From Legionella sp. (GTDB lineage Bacteria; Pseudomonadota; Gammaproteobacteria; Legionellales; Legionellaceae): a stretch of DNA of 34,383 nt. The stretch spans positions 1-34,383 of the forward strand of contig JAACPN010000021.1 of NCBI GenBank assembly GCA_009995425.1, given 5' to 3'. Below the pieces are notes generated by a model, which did no database searches, was not told where the DNA came from, and worked only from the letters and a program-made list of their open reading frames with translations. Below are positions 1 to 8,177 of the stretch, one piece after another; position 1 is the first letter of the stretch; each line of letters starts with the position of its first letter. Position numbers and translations under genes: made by a program.

Positions 1-47
1 TAAAGGTGCTAATCTTAAGGTAGCCTACAAGCAACCAGGAGATTAAC

Positions 48-86
48 ATGCCCAAAGGGTACCATCACATGACTCAAGACATACGG
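48..86 (+). CDS. IS30-family transposase, 5' exon (13 codons)
   Basis: ATG at 48 is preceded by a good Shine-Dalgarno AGGAG at 37-41, six bases upstream. The 13 codons read MPKGYHHMTQDIR, which is how many IS30 transposases begin. The frame ends on a whole codon at 86, exactly where the intron consensus GTGCG starts (87). If read through without splicing, the protein would be a useless short peptide. Joined to codon 2312 the reading continues as SQIYALKAIGSS, the expected N-terminal helix of the IS30 family. The exon is too short to be found by ORF calling. The splice model is an inference supported by frame, family similarity and intron-exon pairing. Confidence 0.75.
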
Positions 87-340
87 GTGCGACACGAGGT
101 CGCTATACAAACTGTTGTGACAGATAGCCACCTGTACGCAACCTACTGTTCCGTCAGTAGTTCTCTATCTGAACATGCTATCAGAGTAATTTGTTGGTGT
201 GAAGCTTCAGAGACAATGTAGCCGCGGTAACCCGTAGGTAAATCCGTGAGGACGAACCGAATCTGCTAGCACAGAAGCGGAGAGGAGCTAGAGATGAGTG
301 GTACGGTTAATATAATGTGAACTTTTGTTAAACGCCGTGA

Positions 341-501
341 CTTGAGGGGAGCTAAATGTGCTGATAAGCTCCAACCAAAATGGTACCGCAATTCAAGAAA
401 ACAGGCTTCGTATTCCTGCTTTCACGGATATTGTAATTGCCGGCGAAAAGAAAGAACCTAACCTACTCTGTTTGTTAAGTGGAACGTGGCAACCCCGTAT
501 G
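341..501 (+). other. Exon-binding sites EBS2 (341-346) and EBS1 (495-501) of the group II intron
   Basis: CTTGAG at 341-346 is perfectly complementary to exon bases 73-78 (CTCAAG). CCGTATG at 495-501 is perfectly complementary to exon bases 80-86 (CATACGG), the last seven bases before the intron. The order EBS2 then EBS1 in domain I and the order IBS2 then IBS1 in the exon are as known for group II introns. Two independent perfect pairings in the right order make chance unlikely. The secondary structure placing both in loops was not computed. Confidence 0.7.
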
Positions 502-697
502 ACTCCCTGCTTGCAGGGACAGTGCATCGCAAGATTCACCTAAGGTTGTGCGGGAACAGGAGGTCAGGAGAAGCGAATGCCCTGCTGTAATGGCAAGGAT
601 ATTGATTGAAACATCATCAAACACGAAAGTGAGCCCACGCCTGACTGGTCTTTAAGCGCGAGATAATTTGGAGAATCAATAGCATGAGGAAAAGCAA

Positions 698-2200
698 ATG
701 ACGGCAGCAGCAGTACCGCTGACTGGTGCATCCTCAACTTCAGTCAAATGGAATTCCATCAACTGGAAAAACATCGATGCTGAAGTACATCGACTACAAA
801 TGCGTATCGCGAAAGCTGTTAGCGAAGGTCGTCATGGCAAGGTTAAATCATTGCAATGGCTACTGACGCACTCATTACATGCCAAGCTATTGGCGGTAAA
901 ACGAGTTGTACAAAACAAAGGGAGTAAAACTCCCGGCGTTGATAAAATCGTTTGGAAAACACCACAACAAAAGATAGAGGCAGCACATTCATTGACCCGG
1001 AAAGGTTACCAGACCCAACCGCTCAAACGGATTTATATTCCCAAAAAGGATGGACGGCAGAGGCCGCTTTCAATTCCAACTATGAAATGCAGGGCAATGC
1101 AAGGTCTATACTTGTTAGCTCTGGATCCAATAGCGGAATTTTACGCGGATAAAAATAGCTACGGGTTTCGCCCAAAGCGCTCCACTGCCGACGCACTCGG
1201 AGCCTGTTTCATTGCTCTAGCAAGAAAACACTCGCCTCAATGGATCTTCGAGGCTGACATTAAATCCTGTTTTGACAAAATTTCCCATGATTGGCTACGG
1301 GAAAACATCCCGATGGATAAAGAAATTTTGAGAAAATGGCTGTCAGCTGGCTATATCGACGATGGCATCCTCCATCAAACAGAGTTTGGCACTCCACAAG
1401 GCGGACTCGCGAGTCCGACACTTCTGGTTCTAACCCTAAGCGGATTGGAACAAGCAGTACGCGCCGCAATCAATAGACGACCAGATAAAGTCAATCTCAG
1501 TATCTACGCTGACGATTTTATCATAACGGGTTCATCTAAAGAGGTACTAGAATCAAAAGTGAAGCCGGTGGTAGAGTCATTTCTGAAAGAGCGTGGTTTA
1601 GAGCTCTCGCAGGAGAAAACAAAGATCACGCACATTGATGAAGGGTTTGACTTTCTCGGCGCAAACGTCCGCAAATATAAAGGCAAATGTATTATCAAGC
1701 CTTCAAAAAAGAGTGTGAAAAACTTTTTAACGGATATCAGAGATACTATCAAATCAAACCCAACTGCTAAAACTGAAAATCTGATCCATCTACTGAATCC
1801 AAAAATTCGCGGATGGGCCAACCATTTTCGTTATAGTTGCGCGAAGAGGACGTTCAGCTTTATAGACTGCCAAATCTATAAAGCATTGTGGAATTGGTCT
1901 TGTCGCCGTCATCCAAGAAAAAGCGTCTCATGGATAAAGAGAAAGTATTACCGTAGTCAAGGACTAAGAAATTGGATTTTCTTCGCTAAAACTGGCAAAG
2001 ATGGCTGCACGGATAATTATGTAGATTTATTCAAAGCAAGCTCGGTCGCTATCAAACGGCATATTAAAATCAAAGCCGAAGCCACACCGTACGATCCACG
2101 GTTTACCGAATACTTCAGTAAACGAGAACGTCGTACAAAAAGGAGCAGCCCAAAACGAAAACAATCTACTAAAACCGAACCAACCCCAAACGATACATGA
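698..2200 (+). CDS. ltrA: Group II intron-encoded reverse transcriptase/maturase, no HNH endonuclease domain
   Basis: This is a 500-residue LtrA-type protein that helps the intron fold and splice and copies it into DNA. The RT fingers/palm are complete: TPGVD near 78-82, catalytic Asp in EADIKSCFD (D187), GTPQGG at 231-236 and YADD at 270-273. The maturase X domain follows, with INPKIRGW-like NPKIRGWANHFRY near 367-379. The start has GAGGA seven bases upstream. Many relatives continue after the YDP..EYF segment into an HNH DNA endonuclease of about 60 residues. Here the protein instead ends in a short Lys/Arg-rich tail (about residues 472-500), so it lacks second-strand cleavage and may prime from replication forks. 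Shadow ORFs in the other frames are not real. Confidence 0.95.
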   Translation: MTAAAVPLTGASSTSVKWNSINWKNIDAEVHRLQMRIAKAVSEGRHGKVKSLQWLLTHSLHAKLLAVKRVVQNKGSKTPGVDKIVWKTPQQKIEAAHSLTRKGYQTQPLKRIYIPKKDGRQRPLSIPTMKCRAMQGLYLLALDPIAEFYADKNSYGFRPKRSTADALGACFIALARKHSPQWIFEADIKSCFDKISHDWLRENIPMDKEILRKWLSAGYIDDGILHQTEFGTPQGGLASPTLLVLTLSGLEQAVRAAINRRPDKVNLSIYADDFIITGSSKEVLESKVKPVVESFLKERGLELSQEKTKITHIDEGFDFLGANVRKYKGKCIIKPSKKSVKNFLTDIRDTIKSNPTAKTENLIHLLNPKIRGWANHFRYSCAKRTFSFIDCQIYKALWNWSCRRHPRKSVSWIKRKYYRSQGLRNWIFFAKTGKDGCTDNYVDLFKASSVAIKRHIKIKAEATPYDPRFTEYFSKRERRTKRSSPKRKQSTKTEPTPNDT

Positions 2201-2236
2201 TAGCTGGGTCAACTGAAGTTGGCCTTGAAAAGGCTT

Positions 2237-2311
2237 GAGCGCAGTGCGGTGAAACTCGCATGCTGCGTTCTCAGAGGACTTCCCTCCAGTAATGGAGGGC
2301 GGTTACTCGAC
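2237..2311 (+). ncRNA. Group II intron domains V and VI
   Basis: Domain V at 2237-2270 is exactly 34 nt, opens with GAGC, closes with GTTC, and has a GTGAAA-type loop, the most conserved part of the ribozyme core. Domain VI follows with a stem CCCTCC (2282-2287)/GGAGGG (2294-2299) and an unpaired A candidate at 2305, seven bases from the 3' end counted inclusively, the usual branch-point distance. The intron's 3' end is placed at AC 2310-2311, which keeps the transposase frame. A TTG-initiated reading of the transposase from 2219 would translate this ribozyme and is not credible. Confidence 0.85.
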
Positions 2312-3265
2312 TCTCAGATTTACGCGCTAAAGGCAATAGGATCATCATTGCGCAGTATAGCCGACATTGTTGGCTATCACGTCTCGAACATCAGTCGAGA
2401 AATATCGAAAAATACAGGTGGTCGAGGTTATCGCTATAAGCAAGCAAACGCAAAAGCTGTAGAACGACGAACTGCAGCCAGTAGCGTCCCTAAAAAAATG
2501 ACCCCAACATTGGTAGCCCGCATTGAATCTCATCTATTAGACGATGATTGGAGCCCTGAACAAATTTCAGGCCGTTTGGAGCGCCAAGGTGTTGCTGTCA
2601 TCAGTGTCGAAACCATCTACAAGCACATTCGAAAAGATAGGCTCGCAGGTGGCGTGTTGTATAAGAATCTACGACATCGGGGTAAGAAATATAACAAACG
2701 TGGCTCAGCTAAAACAGCTGGTCGAGGTTTAATTCCTAACCGTGTGGATATCGATGAACGCCCTGAGGTAGTTGAAGAAAAGTCTCGTATAGGTGACTGG
2801 GAAGGCGACACCATTGTGGGTGCGCAACACCAGGGCGCTATTGTGTCTTATGTCGATCGGCGCTCGAAATTTGTTGTACTGAAACAAGTTGATCGAAAGA
2901 CATCAAATTTAGTGACTCAGGGTACACTGGAAAAGCTCAATGGTCTTCCCGTGCTTACGATAACCTATGACAACGGCAAGGAATTTGCTGAGCATATGAA
3001 AATTAGCAGCACACTTGATGCAGCATGTTATTTTGCAAAACCCTATCATTCGTGGGAGCGAGGCCTCAACGAACACACCAACGGTTTGGTGCGCCAATAC
3101 CTACCCAAAGGAACAAACCTACGTGAAGTCAGTGATGAAACTGTCCAGGCCATCGCAGATAAACTCAATCATCGGCCACGAAAAAGCCTGGGGTATCAAA
3201 CACCCATGGAGGTTTTCATGGCTAGTAGCCAACACACAAACACCGTTGTTATTAGAGATGGTTAA
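2312..3265 (+). CDS. IS30-family transposase, 3' exon (most of the protein)
   Basis: This is the DDE transposase of an IS30-type element. Exon 2 gives 317 residues, and with the 13 of exon 1 the spliced protein has 330, normal for the family. It has an N-terminal helix-turn-helix (SIADIVGYHVSNISREISKN), a middle region with WSPEQISGRL, and an integrase-like catalytic core. The core has Asp in GDWEGDTIVG, Asp in TYDNGKEF and Glu in ERGLNEHTNG, followed by the NHRPRKSLGY..P.E signature. No frameshift or internal stop is seen, so it appears functional if the intron splices. Translation could not begin properly without exon 1, which supplies the start codon and ribosome site. Confidence 0.9.
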   Translation, partial: SQIYALKAIGSSLRSIADIVGYHVSNISREISKNTGGRGYRYKQANAKAVERRTAASSVPKKMTPTLVARIESHLLDDDWSPEQISGRLERQGVAVISVETIYKHIRKDRLAGGVLYKNLRHRGKKYNKRGSAKTAGRGLIPNRVDIDERPEVVEEKSRIGDWEGDTIVGAQHQGAIVSYVDRRSKFVVLKQVDRKTSNLVTQGTLEKLNGLPVLTITYDNGKEFAEHMKISSTLDAACYFAKPYHSWERGLNEHTNGLVRQYLPKGTNLREVSDETVQAIADKLNHRPRKSLGYQTPMEVFMASSQHTNTVVIRDG

Positions 3266-3627
3266 AATCCAATAGGTGTTCACTTATACACAGGGCCAAC
3301 AGGCTTATTCGCACTAATTTGAGGGGTGCTACTAGCCTATTGACTTGTGCATAAGTGAATCGATGGTTTTTGATATAAATACACCTTGATTGATATTGTT
3401 TTGATCATTTTGTTGTGAAAATCTTTGTTTAAGTGTTATAGTTCAAAAACAAACCTTAAGAATGCAACTTTTAGGTCTCTTTCAGCCGCTACTGTTGCAC
3501 TTAAGATCTGAAAAGGCGCTTTTCATTTATTAATAATATGCTAACAGGGATCATTACAATAGATCGCCACACCATCTTATTGTATGCTGAGTGCATACGT
3601 TTCTCTTCACGCAGGCATGCATACATT
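3266..3627. other. Gene-free stretch between IS30 transposase and oligopeptidase A
   Basis: The region is AT-rich. It contains the inverted pair 3279-3292/3346-3359 (listed separately), the likely right end of the IS, and a small palindrome GTATGC (3582-3587)/GCATAC (3593-3598) just before the peptidase start that might be an operator or leader hairpin. CTTAAGAT near 3500-3508 recurs in reverse complement near the left edge of the window (12-19), possibly by chance. I see no convincing -35/-10 pair and no ORF with a ribosome site. Confidence 0.5.
3279..3359. repeat. Inverted repeat after the IS30 transposase
   Basis: TTCACTTATACACA (3279-3292) and TGTGCATAAGTGAA (3346-3359) are inverted copies with 13 of 14 matches, separated by 53 bases. 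The first copy sits where the IS30 right terminal repeat should be. The second copy could be a remnant end of another IS copy, or the pair may simply form a terminator-like stem. There is no run of T after it. Confidence 0.55.
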
Positions 3628-5643
3628 ATGAACAAACTTCCTAATTTTTCAAAATTTGATCCGACACGTTTTCCTGAGCAATTTAAATCATTACTTAAAC
3701 ATAATTTAGATGCGATCGATGCTTTGCTTAAAACCAACAACCTATCACCCTCCTGGGATAGCCTGATGCATCCTTTAGATGACCTTGATGACGCGCTATC
3801 AAAAGCTTGGTCTCCGCTCGCGCACTTAAACGCGGTGATGCATTCACCTGAATTACGCGAAGCCTATCAAGCCTGCCTTCCTGAATTAAGCGCGTATGAA
3901 TCAGCCATTCATCATAACCAAGCCTTATTTCAAGCCATCAAGGCCCTCGATACCAACTTACTTGACGCTACCCAACAAAAAATTATCACCGATACCTTAC
4001 GCGACTTTGAACTCGCCGGTGTCGCTTTGCCTCATGATAAGCAAACACGTTTCGAGGCGATCAACACCCGTTTAGCCGAACTTTCGAATCAATTTGATAA
4101 TAACGTATTAGACGCTGTGGCAGCTTATTCACTGCATATCACAGATAAAGCTGAGCTCGCGGGCCTACCTCTGCATGCCATACAACGTGCAGCGGCCTCT
4201 GCAAAAGATAAAAAGCTCGATGGTTGGTTACTCAACCTTGAGATTCCCTGTTATTTAGCCGTGATCACCTATGCAGACAACCGCAAGCTTCGTCAGACCA
4301 TGCATGAGGCCTATGCCACACGCGCTTCAGACTTAGGCCCCAACGCGACACAATTTGATAACACCGCCATTATTTACGAAATTTTAGCGTTACGGCATGA
4401 AAAATCTCAGCTTTTAGGCTTTAACGATTATGCTGAACGTTCACTGGCGACGAAAATGGCCGAAACACCCGCACAGGTATTTGATTTTATCTCGAATCTT
4501 GTAGCACGTGTCTTACCCGAGGCCAAGCGCGAAGTCGAATCACTCAAACAGTTTGCGCACGAACACTGCAGCCTTGAATCACTTGAACCTTGGGATGTGA
4601 GCTACGTCTCTCAAAAGAAAAAAGAAGCTGAATATGCGTTAAACGACGAAGCGCTTCGCCCCTACTTTCCATTACCACACGTTATCAACGGCATGTTTGA
4701 TATTATTCAAAAACTTTATGGCATATATTTCGAAAATATCACGGCCAGAGCGGATACGTGGCACCCCGACGTGCATGTCTACGCGCTACGCGATGAAACA
4801 CAACAGCTTCGTGGTTATATATACATGGACTTATTCGCACGCCCCAACAAGCGTGGCGGAGCCTGGATGGATGACGCACAAAGTCGTCGAAAGCTTGCGG
4901 ACGGTGACATCCAACTACCCATTGCTTTTTTAACGTGTAATTTTGCAAAATCTGAGACCTATCCTGTACCGACGTTATCGCACGATGAAGTGGTGACCCT
5001 GTTCCATGAAATGGGGCATTGTTTGCATCATCTTTTAACTCAGGTAGATTATTTGGGCGCGTCAGGTATTCACGGCGTTGAATGGGACGCCGTTGAGCTT
5101 CCCAGCCAATTTTTTGAAAATTTTTGCTGGGATCCGATAGCGCTCAAACAATTATCGGCGCATGTCGAAACCGGTGAGCCTTTGCCGGATGACTTGTTTA
5201 ACGCCCTGCTTGCCTCAAAACAATTTCAGGCCGGCTTGCATCTCATCCGACAACTTGAATTTGCATGGTTTGATTTTTTACTTCACGCAGACTATCCAGG
5301 CGAGCAAGACAACTGGCTCACGGAAGCCCTGAATCAAGTACGCAAAACAACACAAGTTCTGCCACAGGCATCTTATAATCGCTCTCCACAGAGCTTTTCT
5401 CATATTTTTGCGGGTGGTTATGCCGCCGGCTATTACAGCTACCTTTGGGCCGAAATGCTTTCGAGTGATGCGTTCGCACGATTTGAAGAAGACGGGGTAT
5501 TTAACGCCGAAACAGGACGTGAATTTCGAGATTGCATCTTGGCGGTGGGAAGTTCTCAAACAGCACGTGATTTTTTTAAAAACTTTCGCGGACGAGACGC
5601 CACACCCGATGCCTTTCTTCGACATCACGGTATAAACGCATGA
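3628..5643 (+). CDS. opdA: Oligopeptidase A (M3 family zinc metallopeptidase)
   Basis: This cytoplasmic zinc peptidase degrades short peptides, including cleaved signal peptides. From ATG 3628 it is 671 residues (E. coli OpdA/PrlC about 680), beginning MNKLPNFSKFDP. The HEXXH zinc site is HEMGH at 460-464 (FHEMGHCLHHLL), with the third ligand in the downstream HGVEWDAVELPSQFFENF stretch. The C-terminal FAGGYAAGYYSYLWAEMLSSDAF is typical of the family. An in-frame ATG at 3538 would add 30 residues without similarity and without a ribosome site, so I prefer 3628, though its own Shine-Dalgarno is weak. The stop overlaps the start of the glutathione peroxidase by four bases (ATGA), implying coupled translation. 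Confidence 0.93.
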   Translation: MNKLPNFSKFDPTRFPEQFKSLLKHNLDAIDALLKTNNLSPSWDSLMHPLDDLDDALSKAWSPLAHLNAVMHSPELREAYQACLPELSAYESAIHHNQALFQAIKALDTNLLDATQQKIITDTLRDFELAGVALPHDKQTRFEAINTRLAELSNQFDNNVLDAVAAYSLHITDKAELAGLPLHAIQRAAASAKDKKLDGWLLNLEIPCYLAVITYADNRKLRQTMHEAYATRASDLGPNATQFDNTAIIYEILALRHEKSQLLGFNDYAERSLATKMAETPAQVFDFISNLVARVLPEAKREVESLKQFAHEHCSLESLEPWDVSYVSQKKKEAEYALNDEALRPYFPLPHVINGMFDIIQKLYGIYFENITARADTWHPDVHVYALRDETQQLRGYIYMDLFARPNKRGGAWMDDAQSRRKLADGDIQLPIAFLTCNFAKSETYPVPTLSHDEVVTLFHEMGHCLHHLLTQVDYLGASGIHGVEWDAVELPSQFFENFCWDPIALKQLSAHVETGEPLPDDLFNALLASKQFQAGLHLIRQLEFAWFDFLLHADYPGEQDNWLTEALNQVRKTTQVLPQASYNRSPQSFSHIFAGGYAAGYYSYLWAEMLSSDAFARFEEDGVFNAETGREFRDCILAVGSSQTARDFFKNFRGRDATPDAFLRHHGINA

Positions 5644-6140
5644 ACACAACCAACGAACTTTATACCATACCCATTCAAACCATCGATGGTGAAACAACCA
5701 CACTTGCCCCGTATCGGGGCAATATTTTACTGATTGTCAACGTGGCGAGCCGGTGTGGCTTTACGCGGCAATATCAAGATTTGGAAGCGTTACATCAAGC
5801 CTATTCTAAACAAGGCTTACGCGTATTGGGGTTTCCTTGTAATCAGTTTTTAAACCAAGAGCCGGGAGATAGCGAAGCGATTAAACAATTTGCAACATCG
5901 TGTTTTCGCGTGACGTTTCCGTTGTTTGAAAAATTAAATGTTAAAGGCGCCAAGCAATCGCCGCTTTATGCTTATTTAGCCAAACATATTGAGAAAAAGC
6001 CTTGGATTTTTGTACCATGGAATTTTACGAAGATTTTGGTCGATCGAGATAGGCGTGTGCTTCAGCAGTTCTTACCCATAACCACGGGTTCAAGACTTCG
6101 TCGAGCCATCGAAAAAACAATTAAGAGCAAATTAAACTAG
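5640..6140 (+). CDS. Glutathione peroxidase family protein (Cys type)
   Basis: This thiol peroxidase reduces hydroperoxides, probably with thioredoxin or glutathione. It has 166 residues with a complete thioredoxin-like fold. The peroxidatic Cys39 is in NVASRCGFT. The second Cys67 is in GFPCNQF, followed by Gln73 of NQEPG, and the Trp/Asn of the catalytic tetrad is in VPWNFTKILVDR. It has a Cys rather than selenocysteine active site and no signal peptide, so it is cytosolic. It overlaps the opdA stop by four bases, so the two are an operon. BtuE of E. coli is the likely equivalent. No clear terminator follows, only a weak stem near 6158-6183. Confidence 0.93.
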   Translation: MNTTNELYTIPIQTIDGETTTLAPYRGNILLIVNVASRCGFTRQYQDLEALHQAYSKQGLRVLGFPCNQFLNQEPGDSEAIKQFATSCFRVTFPLFEKLNVKGAKQSPLYAYLAKHIEKKPWIFVPWNFTKILVDRDRRVLQQFLPITTGSRLRRAIEKTIKSKLN

Positions 6141-6269
6141 AATAAAAATAGAAAGGGCCAATCAGTGTGTCGCCAATTGACCCAGTGGAATGACACATAG
6201 CAAGTCCAACCTCGCACAGGCACTATCGCACAACTGAAACATGGCTGTCAATATTCATGAGGAGAATTT

Positions 6270-7073
6270 ATGATAAACCAAGATGATTTTCATTACATGT
6301 GGCGCGGCAAACCAACACGTCCTTTACCTGAATCTGAAATTGAACTGCTCAAACCCGTGCATAGTTACGGTAATAAACACCGCCGCGCGCTACTGCTACT
6401 GCATGGATTTTCATCATCGCCTGCTATATACCGCGCCATGATTCCAGCGATAAAACATTATGATGCCTTGGTGTGTCCGGCCTTGCCAGGACATGCCGAA
6501 AACCTGGCAGCCTTCACCAGTGTTAACGCATCCGAGTGGGTTGCTGCTGCAGAAAATGCTTGCGAGGCGCTTATCCACAAATACGACACGGTCGACGTGG
6601 TTGGCTTGTCTTTAGGTGGGTTGCTTGCCTATCATCTTGCCAACAAATACACCATCAACCATCTTTACCTCTTGGCTCCAGCCTTCAAATTAACGTTTAA
6701 TTTAACCGGCGCGACCGCGCTGGCCCGCATTTTGCATACGTGCGGCTTAAAACATATCACCAACCGAGCAGGCAATTTATATACAAAAAAACATGATGAG
6801 TTAACCTATCGTAAACTTCCCGTTCGTACGCTTATTGAGTTATTTCAGCTCATTCATCAGCATAAATATACAAAAATAGTCTGTCCTATTGATTTATTTT
6901 TGGGAAGACATGATGAAGTTGTGCATTCAGCATCGATTGCTAAGCAATTTAAATCCAATCCAAACTGCACCATACACTGGCTAGAAAACTCAGCACATGC
7001 CTTACCGCTCGATGGTGATCTAGAAGAAATCGTAACGTGTATTAATGATCATACATCTGACTTGGCTGGATAA
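6270..7073 (+). CDS. Alpha/beta-hydrolase (carboxylesterase / monoacylglycerol lipase-like)
   Basis: This soluble 267-residue serine hydrolase probably acts on small esters or monoglycerides. It has an oxyanion-hole HGFSSSP near residues 45-51 and a nucleophile elbow GLSLGG with Ser114. The Asp is in LGRHDEVV and the His in ENSAHALPLDGD, the order seen in Est30/monoacylglycerol lipase relatives. There is no signal peptide. The start is well supported by GAGGAG six bases upstream. Its last 32 bases overlap the end of the convergent GIN-domain gene, so the two transcripts are antisense at their 3' ends. The exact substrate cannot be read from the sequence. Confidence 0.88.
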   Translation: MINQDDFHYMWRGKPTRPLPESEIELLKPVHSYGNKHRRALLLLHGFSSSPAIYRAMIPAIKHYDALVCPALPGHAENLAAFTSVNASEWVAAAENACEALIHKYDTVDVVGLSLGGLLAYHLANKYTINHLYLLAPAFKLTFNLTGATALARILHTCGLKHITNRAGNLYTKKHDELTYRKLPVRTLIELFQLIHQHKYTKIVCPIDLFLGRHDEVVHSASIAKQFKSNPNCTIHWLENSAHALPLDGDLEEIVTCINDHTSDLAG

Positions 7074-8001
7074 GCTTTAATTCTTCGGATCGCATGTCGA
7101 GTACCGCCCCAACGTCGCGCATATAATCGGTTCGGCGCGCTGGCCGGTTGTAATAATAAATATCACTCGCACCCTGCGCAAGTGTATGCTGATCGTTGAC
7201 AGAAGAAATCTCAGCAATAGCTTCATCATGCGTTTTAATAAACGTCTCTTTCGCACGTAAATAATGCCCATCAAAACGGGTTTTTCCTGAAAAACAACCC
7301 TCAAGCAAGTCAACAGAACCCGCGAGCGACACACGCGTTGATCCAACCGAACGTACCACAACCCTGCCGCCTTTGACCCAATATAAATTTAACCAACCGT
7401 CTCCCTCGGTATAAAGGTTTCGAAGGCTTGCCTCACCTCGCAAGATAACATGCGGGCTTCCTTCTAATTTTACGTTTAGGTTCGGACTATGAATGCCAGT
7501 AATATGGGTGCTTCCTGGCCCTCGAAGCGTTAAATAACGTAAACCAAGACGCCCACTCCATGTGGTGTTTTTCGTGTTTTCAATGGATATATCCAGTGGG
7601 CTTGCATGAATATTGTGTGCCGTGATGGTGCCCTGTCCTTGATAAGCAAAGCGATAGAGTTTAGGCATATTAATATCTAAATCGGCTGACCCCATGCGCA
7701 ACCGAGGTTTACCGCCAAAACGTTCACGTTTTTGATAGACTTTAATGTAGAGAACGTGATGAACCACGCGTGTTTGAATGCGGCCAAGATCCATCACATC
7801 ACCGCGAATACTTAAGCTCGGCTTTTGCTTTCGATTCGTATGCAGACGAACATTAAAGGGCCCCTCAATATACACCTGTGTAAACGACGGTACACTGCGC
7901 ACTTCATTTTTAATTTGAACAGGAGGTGGCGTGGCAAGCGAGGTCGTATAACTCCCGATAAGCCAGATAAAACTCATCAACGAAATGTAACGCGCCAACA
8001 T
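7042..8001 (-). CDS. Exported GIN-domain (DUF2807-like) protein
   Basis: This predicted exported protein of about 319 residues has an N-terminal signal peptide (ARYISLMSFIWLIGSYTTSLA, cut before TPP). The body is a repetitive beta pattern that starts VPSFTQVYIEGPFNVRLHT and continues with LDINMPKL, LTLRGPGSTHITGI, LNVKLEGSPHVILRG and VVVRSVGSTRVSLAGSV. This is the right-handed beta-helix look of the GIN/DUF2807 family, often called adhesin-head-like; a role at the cell surface is inference. Start: ATG at 8001 has AAGGTGA six bases upstream and is preferred to TTG at 8007. The 3' end overlaps the convergent hydrolase. It is divergent from the cytochrome operon, with 176 bases between. Confidence 0.8.
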   Translation of the reverse strand: MLARYISLMSFIWLIGSYTTSLATPPPVQIKNEVRSVPSFTQVYIEGPFNVRLHTNRKQKPSLSIRGDVMDLGRIQTRVVHHVLYIKVYQKRERFGGKPRLRMGSADLDINMPKLYRFAYQGQGTITAHNIHASPLDISIENTKNTTWSGRLGLRYLTLRGPGSTHITGIHSPNLNVKLEGSPHVILRGEASLRNLYTEGDGWLNLYWVKGGRVVVRSVGSTRVSLAGSVDLLEGCFSGKTRFDGHYLRAKETFIKTHDEAIAEISSVNDQHTLAQGASDIYYYNRPARRTDYMRDVGAVLDMRSEELKLIQPSQMYDH

Positions 8002-8103
8002 AAACAATCACCTTCATGCATAGATTTAACTAACATAGAGGAAGTCACGGCCAAGCGCAAGCAAATTGAACGGCGACGATCACGGATTTCTCGTAACTTT
8101 CTA

Positions 8104-8133
8104 CTGGCAGAATCCTGCTGTCACTGCTATGAT
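8104..8133 (+). promoter_or_regulatory. Putative sigma-70 promoter of the cytochrome c oxidase operon
   Basis: CTGGCA (8104-8109) and TATGAT (8128-8133) are separated by 18 bases. The -10 is preceded by TGC, giving an extended -10. It lies 45 bases upstream of the tetraheme cytochrome start, whose ribosome site AAGGA is at 8165-8169. Sequence match only. Confidence 0.45.
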
Positions 8134-8177
8134 CGCGACCTACATCTTATTTTTCAACAAGAAGAAGGACGCATGCA

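Larger units (their letters stand above)
87..2311 (+). mobile_element. Group II intron with encoded maturase, inserted in an IS30 transposase gene
   Basis: The 5' end has the bacterial group II consensus GTGCG (87-91). The 3' part has a textbook domain V (2237-2270, 34 nt) and a domain VI with a bulged A near 2305, ending in AC at 2311. The reverse transcriptase/maturase gene (698-2200) sits in domain IV. CTTGAG at 341-346 pairs with CTCAAG at 73-78 (EBS2-IBS2), and CCGTATG at 495-501 pairs with CATACGG at 80-86 (EBS1-IBS1), which fixes the 5' junction. Length is about 2.2 kb. Splicing restores the transposase frame. Bases 87-697 are structural RNA (domains I-III), not coding. Catalytic residues and domain V are intact, so the intron looks active. 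Confidence 0.9.
1..3293 (+). mobile_element. IS30-family insertion sequence (left end outside window), split by a group II intron
   Basis: An IS30-type transposase gene in two exons (48-86 and 2312-3265) occupies this stretch, with a group II intron between them. The left terminal repeat is not visible and is probably upstream of the window. The right end is likely within the 30 bases after the transposase stop, around the segment TTCACTTATACACA at 3279-3292, but with one end only the terminal repeats cannot be proved. The family assignment rests on the transposase. The end coordinate is an estimate. Confidence 0.6.

Noticed and set aside
358-543. Possible 61-residue protein in the first third of the intron
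   Set aside because: It lies in ribozyme domains I-III and contains EBS1; structural RNA with a chance reading frame.
2219-2311. TTG-initiated N-terminal extension of the IS30 transposase
   Set aside because: These codons are group II domains V and VI, not protein. The real N-terminus is exon 1 at 48-86.
12-3508. CTTAAGAT near 3500 and its reverse complement near 12-19 as IS30 terminal repeats
   Set aside because: Only eight bases match, the distance from the transposase stop (about 240 bases) is too long for this family, and the flanks do not match.
5278-5703. Minus-strand 141-aa ORF across the opdA end and peroxidase start
   Set aside because: It is antisense to two well-defined genes, has no ribosome site and no sensible protein features.
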